The notes: generated by a model not told the origin, from the sequence alone. Numbered from the stretch's first letter, positions 16,789 to 25,274 are shown. The stretch: DNA of 64,000 nucleotides from an uncultured Campylobacter sp. (GCF_963526985.1 NZ_CAURPW010000005.1:1-64000); one strand, 5' to 3'. Translations and numbers: made by a program.

Positions 16789-18306
16789 TTACTTCGAGGC
16801 GCTAATTTTAACGTAGCTGTTTAGCGCGCCCACGTACGCTTTAGCGCTCGCCGTCATCGTATCGATATCAAGGCCGTGTCCGATGACGGTTTTGCCGTCA
16901 AATTCGACCTTTACTACGACGTTTGCCAGCGCGTCTTTGCCTTGCGAAACGGCGTTTACCTTATAGTCTTTTAGTACGCCGTTTATGCCGCTTAGACGGT
17001 CGATGACCTTAAATATCGCGTCCGCCGTACCGTTGCCAAGCGCCGCGTCGCTCTTGATCTCGTCTGCGTGGCGAAGCGTGATAGCAGCACTGCTTAAGCC
17101 TTTGTTGCAGCTGCTTTGCGTTAGCGTCAAAAACTCGAAAACTTCGGGGATCTTGATGATCTCGCTAGTTACCAGCGCGCGCAAATCGTCGTCAAATATC
17201 TCTTTTTTCTTATCCGCTAGCGCCTTAAATTTCTCAAACGCCTCGTTTAGCGCGCTATCTTCGAGCTCAAAACCAAGGCTAATTAGCTTATCTTTAAAGG
17301 CGTGGCGACCCGAGTGTTTGCCAAGCACGAGCGAGTTTTTATCCAGCCCGATGCTCTCGGCGCTGATGATTTCGTAGGTTTCTTTGTGTTTTAGCACGCC
17401 GTCTTGGTGGATGCCGCTTTCGTGAGCGAAGGCGTTTTTGCCGACGATGGCTTTGTTTGGCTGCGGCTCGATACCGATGATACCCGCTAGCAGGCGCGAG
17501 CTAGGATAAATTTCTTTATAAACTATGTCCGTATAAAGCGGCGCGAATACGTCGCTACGCGTCTTTATCGCCATCACGATCTCTTCAAGCGCGGCATTTC
17601 CCGCACGCTCACCGATACCGTTTAGCGTACACTCGACCTGCCTGGCGCCCGCTTTTATCGCGGCTAGCGAGTTTGCCGTAGCTAGACCTAGGTCGTTGTG
17701 ATTATGCACGGAGACGACTGCGCGACCGTTTATAAATTTAACCATTTCTCCTATGCGAGCGGTAATCTCCTCGGGATATAGATACCCCACGGTATCTGGG
17801 ATGTTGATCGTTTTTGCTCCGGCGTTTATAGCGGCGTCGCAAATTTCTTTTAAAAAGCTCATCTCGCTCCTGCATGCGTCCTCGCAGCTAAACTCCACGT
17901 CGTCGCAAAACGTTTTGGCGTATTCTACGGCTTTTACTGCGCGTCTGATTACTTCGTCGGGAGACATTTTTAGCTTAAACTCCATATGGATCGGGCTTGT
18001 GGCGATAAAGGTGTGAATCCGTCTGTTTTTAGCAGGCGCAATAGCCTCTCCCGCAGCCTTTATATCGCCGTCCACGGCGCGGGCGAGCGAACAGATAGAG
18101 GCGTTTGAGGCTTGTTTAGCGATCTGATGTATCGCGTCAAAATCGCCCCTGCTAGCCGCCGCAAAGCCGACCTCCATGACGTCTACATTTAGGCGCTCTA
18201 GCTGGCGCGCGATACGGATTTTTTCCTCGGTATTCATCGAGGCGCCGGGACTTTGCTCGCCGTCGCGAAGCGTAGTGTCAAATATTATAATTTTATTTTC
18301 GTTCAT
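16789..18306 (-). CDS. leuA: 2-isopropylmalate synthase
   Basis: Condenses acetyl-CoA with 2-ketoisovalerate, the committed step of leucine synthesis. The 505-residue enzyme has an N-terminal TIM barrel with FDTTLRDGEQSPG (residues 9-21), metal ligands in VSVHNHNDLGLA (about 198-209), and the subdomain signature AHESGIHQDGVLK. A C-terminal regulatory domain, normally the leucine feedback site, spans roughly residues 390-505. The start has an AAAAAGGA ribosome-binding site. A 31-codon cysteine-rich ORF with an internal hairpin lies between pssA and leuA and may control it. Confidence 0.96.
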   Translation of the reverse strand: MNENKIIIFDTTLRDGEQSPGASMNTEEKIRIARQLERLNVDVMEVGFAAASRGDFDAIHQIAKQASNASICSLARAVDGDIKAAGEAIAPAKNRRIHTFIATSPIHMEFKLKMSPDEVIRRAVKAVEYAKTFCDDVEFSCEDACRSEMSFLKEICDAAINAGAKTINIPDTVGYLYPEEITARIGEMVKFINGRAVVSVHNHNDLGLATANSLAAIKAGARQVECTLNGIGERAGNAALEEIVMAIKTRSDVFAPLYTDIVYKEIYPSSRLLAGIIGIEPQPNKAIVGKNAFAHESGIHQDGVLKHKETYEIISAESIGLDKNSLVLGKHSGRHAFKDKLISLGFELEDSALNEAFEKFKALADKKKEIFDDDLRALVTSEIIKIPEVFEFLTLTQSSCNKGLSSAAITLRHADEIKSDAALGNGTADAIFKVIDRLSGINGVLKDYKVNAVSQGKDALANVVVKVEFDGKTVIGHGLDIDTMTASAKAYVGALNSYVKISASK

Positions 18307-18327
18307 TTCTTATCCTTTTTTAGAGTT

Positions 18328-18423
18328 TTAGTTTGTGTGGTTAAATTTGATTATTAGGGTGTGAAAGAGTCGCTGCTTAGCGCAGCAGCAGAAGTAGAGA
18401 GAAAAATGCGTTAAATTTGACAT
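18328..18423 (-). CDS. Putative 31-aa poly-Cys leader peptide upstream of leuA
   Basis: An ATG-started frame of 31 codons begins 6 bases after the pssA stop and ends 21 bases before the leuA ATG. It was found by direct translation. The peptide begins MSNLTHFSLYF and has three consecutive Cys codons (TGC TGC TGC, residues 12-14), followed by AKQRLFHTLIIKF. A 5-base-stem hairpin overlaps the second and third Cys codons. The 11-base word TCAAATTTAAC occurs twice, right after the ATG and again before the stop. The ribosome-binding site is weak. This layout resembles attenuator or ribosome-stalling leaders, although leucine codons are only scattered (residues 4, 9, 19, 23). Expression and function are unproven. 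Confidence 0.5.
   Translation of the reverse strand: MSNLTHFSLYFCCCAKQRLFHTLIIKFNHTN
18372..18386 (-). promoter_or_regulatory. Hairpin over the Cys codons of the leuA leader
   Basis: On the minus-strand RNA, GCTGC-GCTAA-GCAGC forms a 5-base stem whose 5' arm covers the second and third Cys codons of the leader ORF. A ribosome paused at these codons would prevent its folding. It is not followed by a U run, so it is not a simple terminator. Confidence 0.45.
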
Positions 18424-18429
18424 TGCCGT

Positions 18430-19209
18430 TCATTCGCTCTCCTTTTGGATTTTTTTGTTTTTAAATCTCATAAAAACATAGCGGATTATACCGTAAGAAA
18501 CATAAACGCTCATTAAAGTCGTAACCGCTTCGATGGGGCAAACGTAAATAGCCGAAAACGCAACCGTAAGTCCGACTAAGATGCGCAAAAAATCGGCCCT
18601 TTTAAGATCTACTTTTTTAAAGCTCGGGTAGCGGATATTGCTCACCATCAAGACCGAAAGCAAAATTTGCAAAAACATCAAAAACCACTCGGCGCTTCTT
18701 GTAAAGTCGTATTCTAAGCTTAGCCCGACCCAAAATGCCGAAACGATCGCGGCCGTAGGTATCGGAAGGCCGATAAAAACGGACGGTTCGTAGGTGCCGG
18801 TCATTACGTTAAACCGTGCAAGTCTAATAGCGCCAAAAACCACGAACAGCGCGGCTACTAGCGAACCCAAACGCCCGAAGCTATGCCCGACCGTAAAATA
18901 AAAAAGCATCGCCGGCGCTACGCCGAAAGCTATGACGTCTGCAAGACTATCAAACTCTACGCCGAATTTGGACGTGGTTTTAGTTAGTCTCGCTACGCGT
19001 CCGTCAAGTCCGTCCAAAAATAGCGATAAAACTATGTAGATAATGGCTTTGAAAAAATAGCCGTTAGCTTCATCGTCCAGCCCTGCGCTAGCCGCGATAT
19101 AGCCGCGCACGGAAGCAATGATGCTAATGATACCCAAAAAAGCCGAAGCAGCCGTGAATAAATTTGGCAAAATGTACATTAACTGAAGTTTATGCTGATT
19201 GTCTTGCAT
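18430..19209 (-). CDS. pssA: CDP-diacylglycerol--serine O-phosphatidyltransferase
   Basis: Inner-membrane enzyme that makes phosphatidylserine from CDP-diacylglycerol and serine. The CDP-alcohol phosphatidyltransferase signature is complete: DGLDGRVARLTKTTSKFG followed by VEFDSLADV (about residues 70-97). Several membrane helices follow. The frame is open to an ATG at 19221, but the ATG at 19209 is preferred because GAGGA precedes it at 6 bases; this gives 259 residues. It overlaps the end of the upstream psd-like gene, so the two are coupled. The order ftsH-psd-pssA matches C. jejuni Cj1116c-Cj1114c. Confidence 0.93.
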   Translation of the reverse strand: MQDNQHKLQLMYILPNLFTAASAFLGIISIIASVRGYIAASAGLDDEANGYFFKAIIYIVLSLFLDGLDGRVARLTKTTSKFGVEFDSLADVIAFGVAPAMLFYFTVGHSFGRLGSLVAALFVVFGAIRLARFNVMTGTYEPSVFIGLPIPTAAIVSAFWVGLSLEYDFTRSAEWFLMFLQILLSVLMVSNIRYPSFKKVDLKRADFLRILVGLTVAFSAIYVCPIEAVTTLMSVYVSYGIIRYVFMRFKNKKIQKESE

Positions 19210-19834
19210 CTTTTTCCTCATAGCTAAAAAACCCTAAAATGCCCGCACTCGCGACATTTTCGCCTACGCTGACGCTTATTCGAGTATTTGCGGGTAGTAT
19301 CAAAATCACCTCGCCGCTACTTAAAAAGCCAAATCTCCTGCCCGCTTTTAGTCGGCTAAAATTTTCAAAAGAAATGCCTTTGCTAAGAGGCCCTGCGATG
19401 ACGCGGATCGCAAATTTATTATTTGAGTTTTTACAGACGAACAAGGCTCGCTCGTTTAAATTTTTAGAAGCTTCCATAGCATTACACAAAAACAGTCCGT
19501 GCCTTTGTTTGGCCTCTAAAAGCTCCATATCGCAAGGAGCTCTGAGCGCACCCGGGTCAAACACGCCCTTACGGATAGTTATGGCTACGCACTGCGTGTC
19601 AAAATAGTAAATTTTATCTATACTTTTTATCTTACCGTCGATCGGACTAAGTACGGCGTATGCATCGTCGCTGCCTAGCGCTCGCTCCGGGTTTCTAAAC
19701 CAAAATACGCAAAGCGCAAAAAGCGCGAAAAATAAAATTTGACATACGCCCAAAACCAGCGCAAGCAAAAGCAAAAGCCCTAAAACGAAAACGTATTTGT
19801 AGCCCTGTTTTGCGATTAGCCCGACGTTTTGCAT
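19190..19834 (-). CDS. Phosphatidylserine decarboxylase-related protein, catalytic residues apparently lost
   Basis: A 214-residue protein with two N-terminal membrane helices (about residues 12-46), then FRNPER and SPIDGKI blocks typical of the short PSD-A form of phosphatidylserine decarboxylase. Active family members cleave themselves at a Gly-Ser in an RFGSR-type motif and use a His in a DVHVNRxP-like block. Here the equivalent regions read RFGFLSSGEVILILP and VFDPGALRAP, so the pyruvoyl-forming Ser and the His both appear absent. The gene sits between ftsH and pssA, and is coupled to pssA. It may be a non-catalytic regulator or partner of PssA, or an enzyme with a shifted cleavage site. 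Confidence 0.75.
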   Translation of the reverse strand: MQNVGLIAKQGYKYVFVLGLLLLLALVLGVCQILFFALFALCVFWFRNPERALGSDDAYAVLSPIDGKIKSIDKIYYFDTQCVAITIRKGVFDPGALRAPCDMELLEAKQRHGLFLCNAMEASKNLNERALFVCKNSNNKFAIRVIAGPLSKGISFENFSRLKAGRRFGFLSSGEVILILPANTRISVSVGENVASAGILGFFSYEEKDARQSA

Positions 19835-19838
19835 ATCT

Positions 19839-21764
19839 TTACGCTTGTTCCTCTTTGTCTTCTAAATTTACGAGCCTACTAGGCAGACCGCGCTCTTTTT
19901 CGTAGTTTGCGATGATCTCTCTAACCTTTGCGCCCTCGATAGTTTCCTCTTCGTAAAGCGCCTCAACCATCTTTTCTATCGCGTCGCCGTAAGTTCTTAG
20001 CGTCTCAAGCACGTGTTTATAGCGCTCATCAAGTGTGGTTTTAATAAATTCGTCCACTTTTTCCGCCGTCTTGTCGCTATAGTCCCTATCGGCCTGACCG
20101 CCGGCTAGGAAAGTACTGCGGCGCTTTTCAAGCACCATAAGTCCTGCGATATCGCTCATGCCGTATATCGAGATCATCGAGCGAAGTATATCGGTCGCTC
20201 GCTCTAGGTCGTTGCCCGCACCAGTTGAGATCTCTTTTATAAAGACCTCTTCTGCCGCGCGTCCGGCTAAAAGCACATCCACTTCAGCCATCAGCTCGTG
20301 GCGCTGCATCATAAATTTATTCTCTTCAGGCGTATGAAGCGTGTAGCCAAGTGCCGCAAGTCCGCGCGGTATGATTGATACCTTGGTGACTCTGTTTGCG
20401 CCTTTGGTAGTCTCTGCTATGAGCGCGTGTCCGCTCTCGTGATAGGCCACGATGCGCTTTTCTTTCGGATTTATGCGGCGAGATTTTTTCTCAAGACCCG
20501 CGATCGCACGTTCGACGGCCTCTAGCAAATCAGCCTGCTCCACTTTGCCTTTTTCTTTTCTGCCAGCTAGTAGCGCGGCTTCGTTTATGATGTTTGCCAG
20601 ATCCGCACCCGCAAGGCCCGCCGTCATGCGCGCGATATCCTCAATACTGACGCTATGATCAAGCTTGATATCTTTCATGTGCACGCGTAAAATTTCGATC
20701 CTACCTTTAAAATCGGGCTTATCGACAAGCACCTGCCTGTCAAATCTACCCGGCCTTAAAAGCGCAGCGTCAAGCACCTCGGGACGGTTCGTCGCGGCAA
20801 GCACGATAACGGGCGATGCATCCGAGCTAAAGCCGTCCATCTCGGCTAAAAGCTGGTTTAGCGTCTGCTCGCGCTCGTCGTTTCCGCCGATCATGCCGCT
20901 AGCTGCGCGGCTCTTGCCGATGGCGTCGATCTCGTCTATAAAGACGATCGCCGGAGCTTCTTTTTTTGCATTTTCAAAAAGATCCCTCACGCGGCTAGCG
21001 CCCACGCCGACGAACATCTCTATAAAGCTCGATCCCGAAACCGAGAAAAACGGCACGTCCGCTTCGCCCGCGACGGCTTTTGCCAGCAAGGTCTTACCGG
21101 TGCCGGGAGGCCCCACCAAAAGCACGCCTTTTGGGATTTTGGCGCCCAAATTTATATATCTATCCGGATGCTTTAGAAAATCCACGATTTCCTTGACTTC
21201 CTCTTTAGCCTCCTGCACGCCCGCTACGTCGGTAAATTTAACCTTCGGTTTTTCCGAGTTTACGAGCTTTTTGGAGCTGCCCATTCCAAGGATTCCGCCA
21301 CCCATGTTTCGCTGCATACGGCTAGCCAAAAACATCCAAATCCCAAAGAAAATAAAAATAGGAAGCACCCACGAGAAAATCATCTCGGTAAACCAATTCG
21401 TCTCGCTATAGGCTCCGTAAGGAATCTTTTGCTCCTCTAAAAGAGGAACCAAAGTAGGGTCGCCCACCCTCTTTGCCGTATAGACCGCACCGCCGTTATC
21501 CACGGCTTTTATCGAGGTTTCAGAGATGCCGACCTTTGCGACTTGTTTATTTTTTATCATCTCTTTTATATCAGAATACGATAAATTTTTAGCAGTTACC
21601 ACGCTTTGTCCGGTTATCGACATACCGTCTACGTCGCCGCTTAGCCCCTTAAACACCAGCACGACGACTACTGCGAAAATCGCGAAAATCATAATCGGAT
21701 TTTTATTAAAAAAGCCGTTTCCGCCGTTATTTAAATTTTTATCATCGTTTTTTCTGTTATCCAT
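19839..21764 (-). CDS. ftsH: ATP-dependent zinc metalloprotease FtsH
   Basis: Membrane-anchored AAA+ hexameric protease that degrades misfolded membrane proteins and regulatory substrates. The 641-residue chain has a first membrane helix at about residues 25-42, a periplasmic loop, a second helix at about 128-147, the Walker A GPPGTGKT (about 218-225), Walker B VFIDEIDAIG, the second-region-of-homology RPGRFDRQ, and the zinc site HESGH (about 445-449). The cheY-prmA-ftsH-psd-pssA order is as in C. jejuni. Confidence 0.98.
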   Translation of the reverse strand: MDNRKNDDKNLNNGGNGFFNKNPIMIFAIFAVVVVLVFKGLSGDVDGMSITGQSVVTAKNLSYSDIKEMIKNKQVAKVGISETSIKAVDNGGAVYTAKRVGDPTLVPLLEEQKIPYGAYSETNWFTEMIFSWVLPIFIFFGIWMFLASRMQRNMGGGILGMGSSKKLVNSEKPKVKFTDVAGVQEAKEEVKEIVDFLKHPDRYINLGAKIPKGVLLVGPPGTGKTLLAKAVAGEADVPFFSVSGSSFIEMFVGVGASRVRDLFENAKKEAPAIVFIDEIDAIGKSRAASGMIGGNDEREQTLNQLLAEMDGFSSDASPVIVLAATNRPEVLDAALLRPGRFDRQVLVDKPDFKGRIEILRVHMKDIKLDHSVSIEDIARMTAGLAGADLANIINEAALLAGRKEKGKVEQADLLEAVERAIAGLEKKSRRINPKEKRIVAYHESGHALIAETTKGANRVTKVSIIPRGLAALGYTLHTPEENKFMMQRHELMAEVDVLLAGRAAEEVFIKEISTGAGNDLERATDILRSMISIYGMSDIAGLMVLEKRRSTFLAGGQADRDYSDKTAEKVDEFIKTTLDERYKHVLETLRTYGDAIEKMVEALYEEETIEGAKVREIIANYEKERGLPSRLVNLEDKEEQA

Positions 21765-21782
21765 TATGTTCCTTAAATTATT

Positions 21783-22613
21783 TTACGCTTTTTGAAATAC
21801 GAAGCTTTTCCACTCGTTTTTAGTTTGGTTTTCTACCAGCTTAAGCGACGAAAAAGCCTCTAAAATTCGCGTTTCGTATTTATCCAAAACGCCTGCTAAA
21901 ACGAGATACGAGTCCTCTTTTAGCAAATTTATCAAATCATTTTTTAGCATTAGTATCACGTCGGCGATGATGTTTGCGACGACGACATCGTATTTTTTAT
22001 CCAAATTTGCCACCGAACCGGTCCAAATTTGGTTAAATTTAACCCCGTTTAGCTCGGCGTTTTTCTGCGAGCTTTGCACTGCTTGTTCGTCGGTATCGCA
22101 GGCATCCGTGGCGCAACCTAGTTTTGCTAGAGCGATGCTTAGTATCCCGCTTCCGCAACCCACGTCAAGCGCGCTCATGCCGTTTGCGGCGTATTTTTGC
22201 AGATACTCTATACAAGCGCTCGTACTCTCGTGGTGACCCGAACCAAAGGCAAGAGCGGGGTCGATGATAATGTTTTCAAACCCGCTTTTAGACTCTTCCC
22301 AGCTTGGGTGGATGTAAAATTTACCGATTTCTATCGGTCTAACGTTTTTTTTGTATTCGTTTAGCCAGTCTTTATTTTCTTTTTGGCTTTTTGTTATCTT
22401 AAATTCGATCTCGCGACCAAGCGCATTTTGCAGAGATTTTGCGTATTCTCGTAGGCCAAATTCCACTTCGTCTAGCTCGTCTTCGTCTCGGACGATAAAC
22501 CCGCCGACAGTCTCCTGCGTGCAAGTAACGCCCAAAGAAAAAACAAGATCTTCAAAAAGCTCGCGAAGCTCCTGCGAGCAAAGAACTTCAAGCTCGTAAA
22601 ATTTATCTTTCAA
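21783..22613 (-). CDS. prmA: Ribosomal protein L11 methyltransferase
   Basis: SAM-dependent enzyme that trimethylates ribosomal protein L11. The 276-residue protein has an N-terminal L11-recognition domain and a Rossmann-fold domain with FGSGHHESTSACIEYL, the SAM loop DVGCGSGILSIALAKLG (about residues 148-164), and the NIIADVIL motif. It lies 12 bases after cheY and 18 before ftsH, within the same transcription unit. Confidence 0.95.
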   Translation of the reverse strand: MKDKFYELEVLCSQELRELFEDLVFSLGVTCTQETVGGFIVRDEDELDEVEFGLREYAKSLQNALGREIEFKITKSQKENKDWLNEYKKNVRPIEIGKFYIHPSWEESKSGFENIIIDPALAFGSGHHESTSACIEYLQKYAANGMSALDVGCGSGILSIALAKLGCATDACDTDEQAVQSSQKNAELNGVKFNQIWTGSVANLDKKYDVVVANIIADVILMLKNDLINLLKEDSYLVLAGVLDKYETRILEAFSSLKLVENQTKNEWKSFVFQKA

Positions 22614-22625
22614 ATTTACGCTCTT

Positions 22626-22991
22626 TTAGCCCAAGACGTCTTCAAGTTTTTCTTTTAAAACTTGCGGCGTAAACGGCTTTACGATGTAGTTATTGACCCC
22701 TGCTTTTAGCGCGGTGATGACCTCGGCTTTACCGCCCTCGGTCGTTACCATGATGATAGGCATATCGACGTATTTTTGCTCGGCGCGGACCTTTTTTACG
22801 AGTTCAAGGCCGTTCATCTCAGGCATATTCCAGTCGGTAATAAGCACGTTTATATCGCTGTGCTGACCCAAAATTTGCCATGCTTCGACTCCGTGCTCGG
22901 CCTCCAAAATTTCTTGATGTCCGAGCCTTTGTAGGGTGTTTTTTATAATTCTTCTCATAGTAGAGCTGTCGTCGACTACTAGTATTTTCAC
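22626..22991 (-). CDS. cheY: Chemotaxis response regulator CheY
   Basis: A 121-residue single receiver domain. Phospho-acceptor Asp53 is in LITDWNMPEMNG, the acidic pair is Asp7-Asp8 in VVDDSS, and the conserved Lys is in YIVKPF (about residue 104). It signals from CheA to the flagellar switch. Start is GTG at 22991 with an AAAGGA ribosome-binding site. It heads the cheY-prmA-ftsH-psd-pssA unit. Confidence 0.95.
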   Translation of the reverse strand: MKILVVDDSSTMRRIIKNTLQRLGHQEILEAEHGVEAWQILGQHSDINVLITDWNMPEMNGLELVKKVRAEQKYVDMPIIMVTTEGGKAEVITALKAGVNNYIVKPFTPQVLKEKLEDVLG

Positions 22992-23019
22992 AATCGCATC
23001 CTTTTTTAAAAAATGTCCA

Positions 23020-23025
23020 ATTCTA
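23020..23025 (-). promoter_or_regulatory. Possible -10 box of the cheY unit
   Basis: TAGAAT preceded by TTTGC on the minus strand lies 28 bases upstream of the cheY GTG, in the 66-base gap after hisA. Confidence 0.5.
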
Positions 23026-23057
23026 GCAAATTTTATATTTAAATTTACTTTAAAAAT

Positions 23058-23771
23058 TTATCGGCCCAGTTTAAAGGCCTCTTTTAGATCGAGCGTCCCT
23101 TCGTAGTACGCCTTACCCACGATCGCTCCGTAAACGTCTCTCGCGCGCATTAGCGCCTCGATATCCTCTATATCTTTTACGCCGCCGCTTGCGATCGTAT
23201 TTATGCCGCTTGCCTTTGCGATTTGCGAGGTAAACTCAACGTTTACGCCGCTAAGAGTTCCGTCTTTTGAGATGTCGGTGCAGATTATCGCTTCGACTCC
23301 GGCTCCGGCAAATTTGCTCGCTAGCTCGGTCGCCCTCATCTGCGACACCTCCGCCCAGCCTTGCACGGCGACTAAGCCGTCTTTGGCGTCTATGCCGACG
23401 GCGACGCGGTATTTTTGCGCCATTTCTTTAGTAAAATTTGGATCTTTTAGCGCTACCGAGCCCAAGATAACGCGCGTTATGCCGCTATCAAGGTAGCTTT
23501 TTATTCTCGCCTCATCGCGTATCCCGCCGCCGATTTGGATTTGTAAATTTGCGGCTTTTGCGATCTTTTCTACGGTTTTTAGATTTACCGCTTCTCCCGC
23601 AAACGCCCCGTTAAGATCCACGACATGAAGCCACTTTGCGCCCATATCTTCAAACCTTTTGGCTAGCTCCCACGGCGCGTCCGAGTAGATTTTGGCGCTA
23701 CTCATCTCACCTTTAAAAAGCCGAACCGCCTTGCCATCTTTTAAATCTATCGCAGGGAAAATTTCCATCAC
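23058..23771 (-). CDS. hisA: ProFAR isomerase (histidine biosynthesis)
   Basis: Isomerises ProFAR to PRFAR in histidine biosynthesis. The 237-residue barrel protein has the N-terminal catalytic Asp in EIFPAIDLKDGK, the repeated phosphate-binding half-barrel motifs QIGGGIRD (about residues 78-85) and IASGGVKD (about 192-199), and DISKDGTLSG for the second catalytic Asp. Its start overlaps the hisH stop. The pair is attached to the end of pglE-pglF-pglG, with no other his genes nearby. Confidence 0.95.
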   Translation of the reverse strand: MMEIFPAIDLKDGKAVRLFKGEMSSAKIYSDAPWELAKRFEDMGAKWLHVVDLNGAFAGEAVNLKTVEKIAKAANLQIQIGGGIRDEARIKSYLDSGITRVILGSVALKDPNFTKEMAQKYRVAVGIDAKDGLVAVQGWAEVSQMRATELASKFAGAGVEAIICTDISKDGTLSGVNVEFTSQIAKASGINTIASGGVKDIEDIEALMRARDVYGAIVGKAYYEGTLDLKEAFKLGR

Positions 23772-24379
23772 ATTTCTCCGAAATTTCGTAAAATTTTTAG
23801 TCCCGTCTCATAGCTCTTTTCGGGGTGCGGCTGAAAGCCCCAAATGTTATCTTTATGCACCGCGCTTACGAATTTATAGCCGTATTCGCTAAAGCCAAGC
23901 GCCGCATCGTCCTCGCAAACTACGTGATAAGAGTGCACGAAGTATAGATACTCGCTAGCAGCCAGATCCTTATTTATCGGCGTTTGCTTGGTAAAATTTA
24001 TGGTATTCCACCCCGTGTGAGGCACCTTTAGCGGCGCGTCAAATTTGGACGGGTCAAATTTAACCACTCGTCCTTTTACGAGCCCGAGTCCCTCGTTTAC
24101 GCCAAACTCCTCGCTTTGCTCAAAAAGTAGCTGCATACCCAGGCAAATGCCCAAAAACGGCTTTCCGCCAGCTACGGCTTCTTTTATCGCGGGGATAAAA
24201 TCTCTATCTTTTAGCTTATCCATCGCTTCGCCAAAAGCTCCGACTCCTGGCAAAATAATCTTATCAAATTTACCCAGCTCCTCGCCGCGAACCGCCAGCC
24301 GCGCCTTTAAATTTAAACTCTCAAACGCGTTTAAAACGCTTCTTAAATTTCCCGCTCCGTAGTCGATGATGCCGATCAA
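23768..24379 (-). CDS. hisH: Imidazole glycerol phosphate synthase, glutaminase subunit
   Basis: Class I glutamine amidotransferase that feeds ammonia to HisF. The 203-residue chain has GIIDYGAGNLRSV at the N terminus, the nucleophile Cys in FLGICLGMQLLFE (about residue 79), and the His-Glu pair in GFQPHPEKS near the C terminus. It overlaps pglG at its start (ATGA) and hisA at its end. HisF is not in this window. Campylobacter genomes can carry a second HisH-like protein for surface-sugar synthesis, but coupling to hisA favours a histidine role. Confidence 0.93.
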   Translation of the reverse strand: MIGIIDYGAGNLRSVLNAFESLNLKARLAVRGEELGKFDKIILPGVGAFGEAMDKLKDRDFIPAIKEAVAGGKPFLGICLGMQLLFEQSEEFGVNEGLGLVKGRVVKFDPSKFDAPLKVPHTGWNTINFTKQTPINKDLAASEYLYFVHSYHVVCEDDAALGFSEYGYKFVSAVHKDNIWGFQPHPEKSYETGLKILRNFGEM

Positions 24380-25272
24380 TGCGAGCTCCTTTGCTTGGTA
24401 GCAAAAAGATAGATGCTAAGCGCGATCATCAATATCGCGACGCCGCCGATGAGATAGATCGCGTTTATGATGTGATCTGGCGCCGTGATAGCAAATTTAA
24501 ACACGAGCATTAGCGCCTCGATCGCAAGCGCGATGATGATCGATCCGATAAATCTAATCATCGTTTTGTTTTCCATATCTTCATTGCGCTTGCTTTTACC
24601 CAGCACCTCTTCTTCAAATATCGCTTTAACCAGATCAAAGATCGCAAGCGCCAGCGTCAGCACGATCGTGTGCTCAAACATCTTTTCTACTTCGATATTT
24701 AAAAGATCGTTAGCCAAAAGCCCCTTGAGCGCGTCGGCGAACAAAAACAAGGCTATGGTAAAAAGCGCGACCGAAAACGCGGCGTAAACGACTTTTAGAA
24801 ATTTGCCGAAGTAGCTCTCTATCTTACCGTGAGAGACGATGGTTAGGATATTTTCTAGCGAAACGTCGATACACGCGACGAATTTTAGCTCCCCTTTATC
24901 GTCATATATCGGAGTGGACGCCGTCACGCACAGTTCGCCAGTTAGCGAGGACGGGTACGGGTCGCTTAGCACGCAGCGCTTTTCGCGCACCGCGGTGTAA
25001 TAATAAGACTTATTGTTGCAGTTTTCGCCGCCGCCGGCTTTATATTTTTCGTTTAGGCTTACAGTGTCGCCTATTTGCACGCCGTTTGCGTCAAGTACGT
25101 AAAACGCGTCAAAACCCTCTATCTCGTGCACCATTTTATCAAAGCCGCTTTTTATCGACTCGGCATTTACCCCCGGCAGCCTGTTTGGTAAATTTTTACT
25201 AAAAAGATAGCATATATAGGCTCTAGCCTTGTATCTTAACTCTGAAAACCTCTGTATATCTTGCAGCGTCAA
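24376..25272 (-). CDS. pglG: PglG-like membrane protein with extracytoplasmic PDC/Cache sensor domain
   Basis: A 298-residue protein at the position of C. jejuni pglG, next to pglF. The first about 145 residues look like a single PDC/Cache sensor domain (FYVLDANGVQIGD, then YYYTAVREKRCVLSDPYPS, then ITASTPIYD-like VTASTPIYDDKGELKFVACIDV). Four membrane helices follow (about 155-175, 195-215, 235-258 and 265-287). There is no signal-output domain such as a kinase or HAMP-MCP. Start is TTG at 25272 behind AAGGAATAA. The role of PglG in N-glycosylation is not established; the fold suggests ligand sensing. Confidence 0.8.
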   Translation of the reverse strand: MTLQDIQRFSELRYKARAYICYLFSKNLPNRLPGVNAESIKSGFDKMVHEIEGFDAFYVLDANGVQIGDTVSLNEKYKAGGGENCNNKSYYYTAVREKRCVLSDPYPSSLTGELCVTASTPIYDDKGELKFVACIDVSLENILTIVSHGKIESYFGKFLKVVYAAFSVALFTIALFLFADALKGLLANDLLNIEVEKMFEHTIVLTLALAIFDLVKAIFEEEVLGKSKRNEDMENKTMIRFIGSIIIALAIEALMLVFKFAITAPDHIINAIYLIGGVAILMIALSIYLFATKQRSSH

Positions 25273-25274
25273 AT

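Noticed and set aside
23768..24379. HisH as a surface-sugar amidotransferase rather than a histidine enzyme
   Set aside because: Considered because it adjoins pgl genes, but it overlaps hisA and has a normal HisH length and motifs, so the histidine role is simpler.
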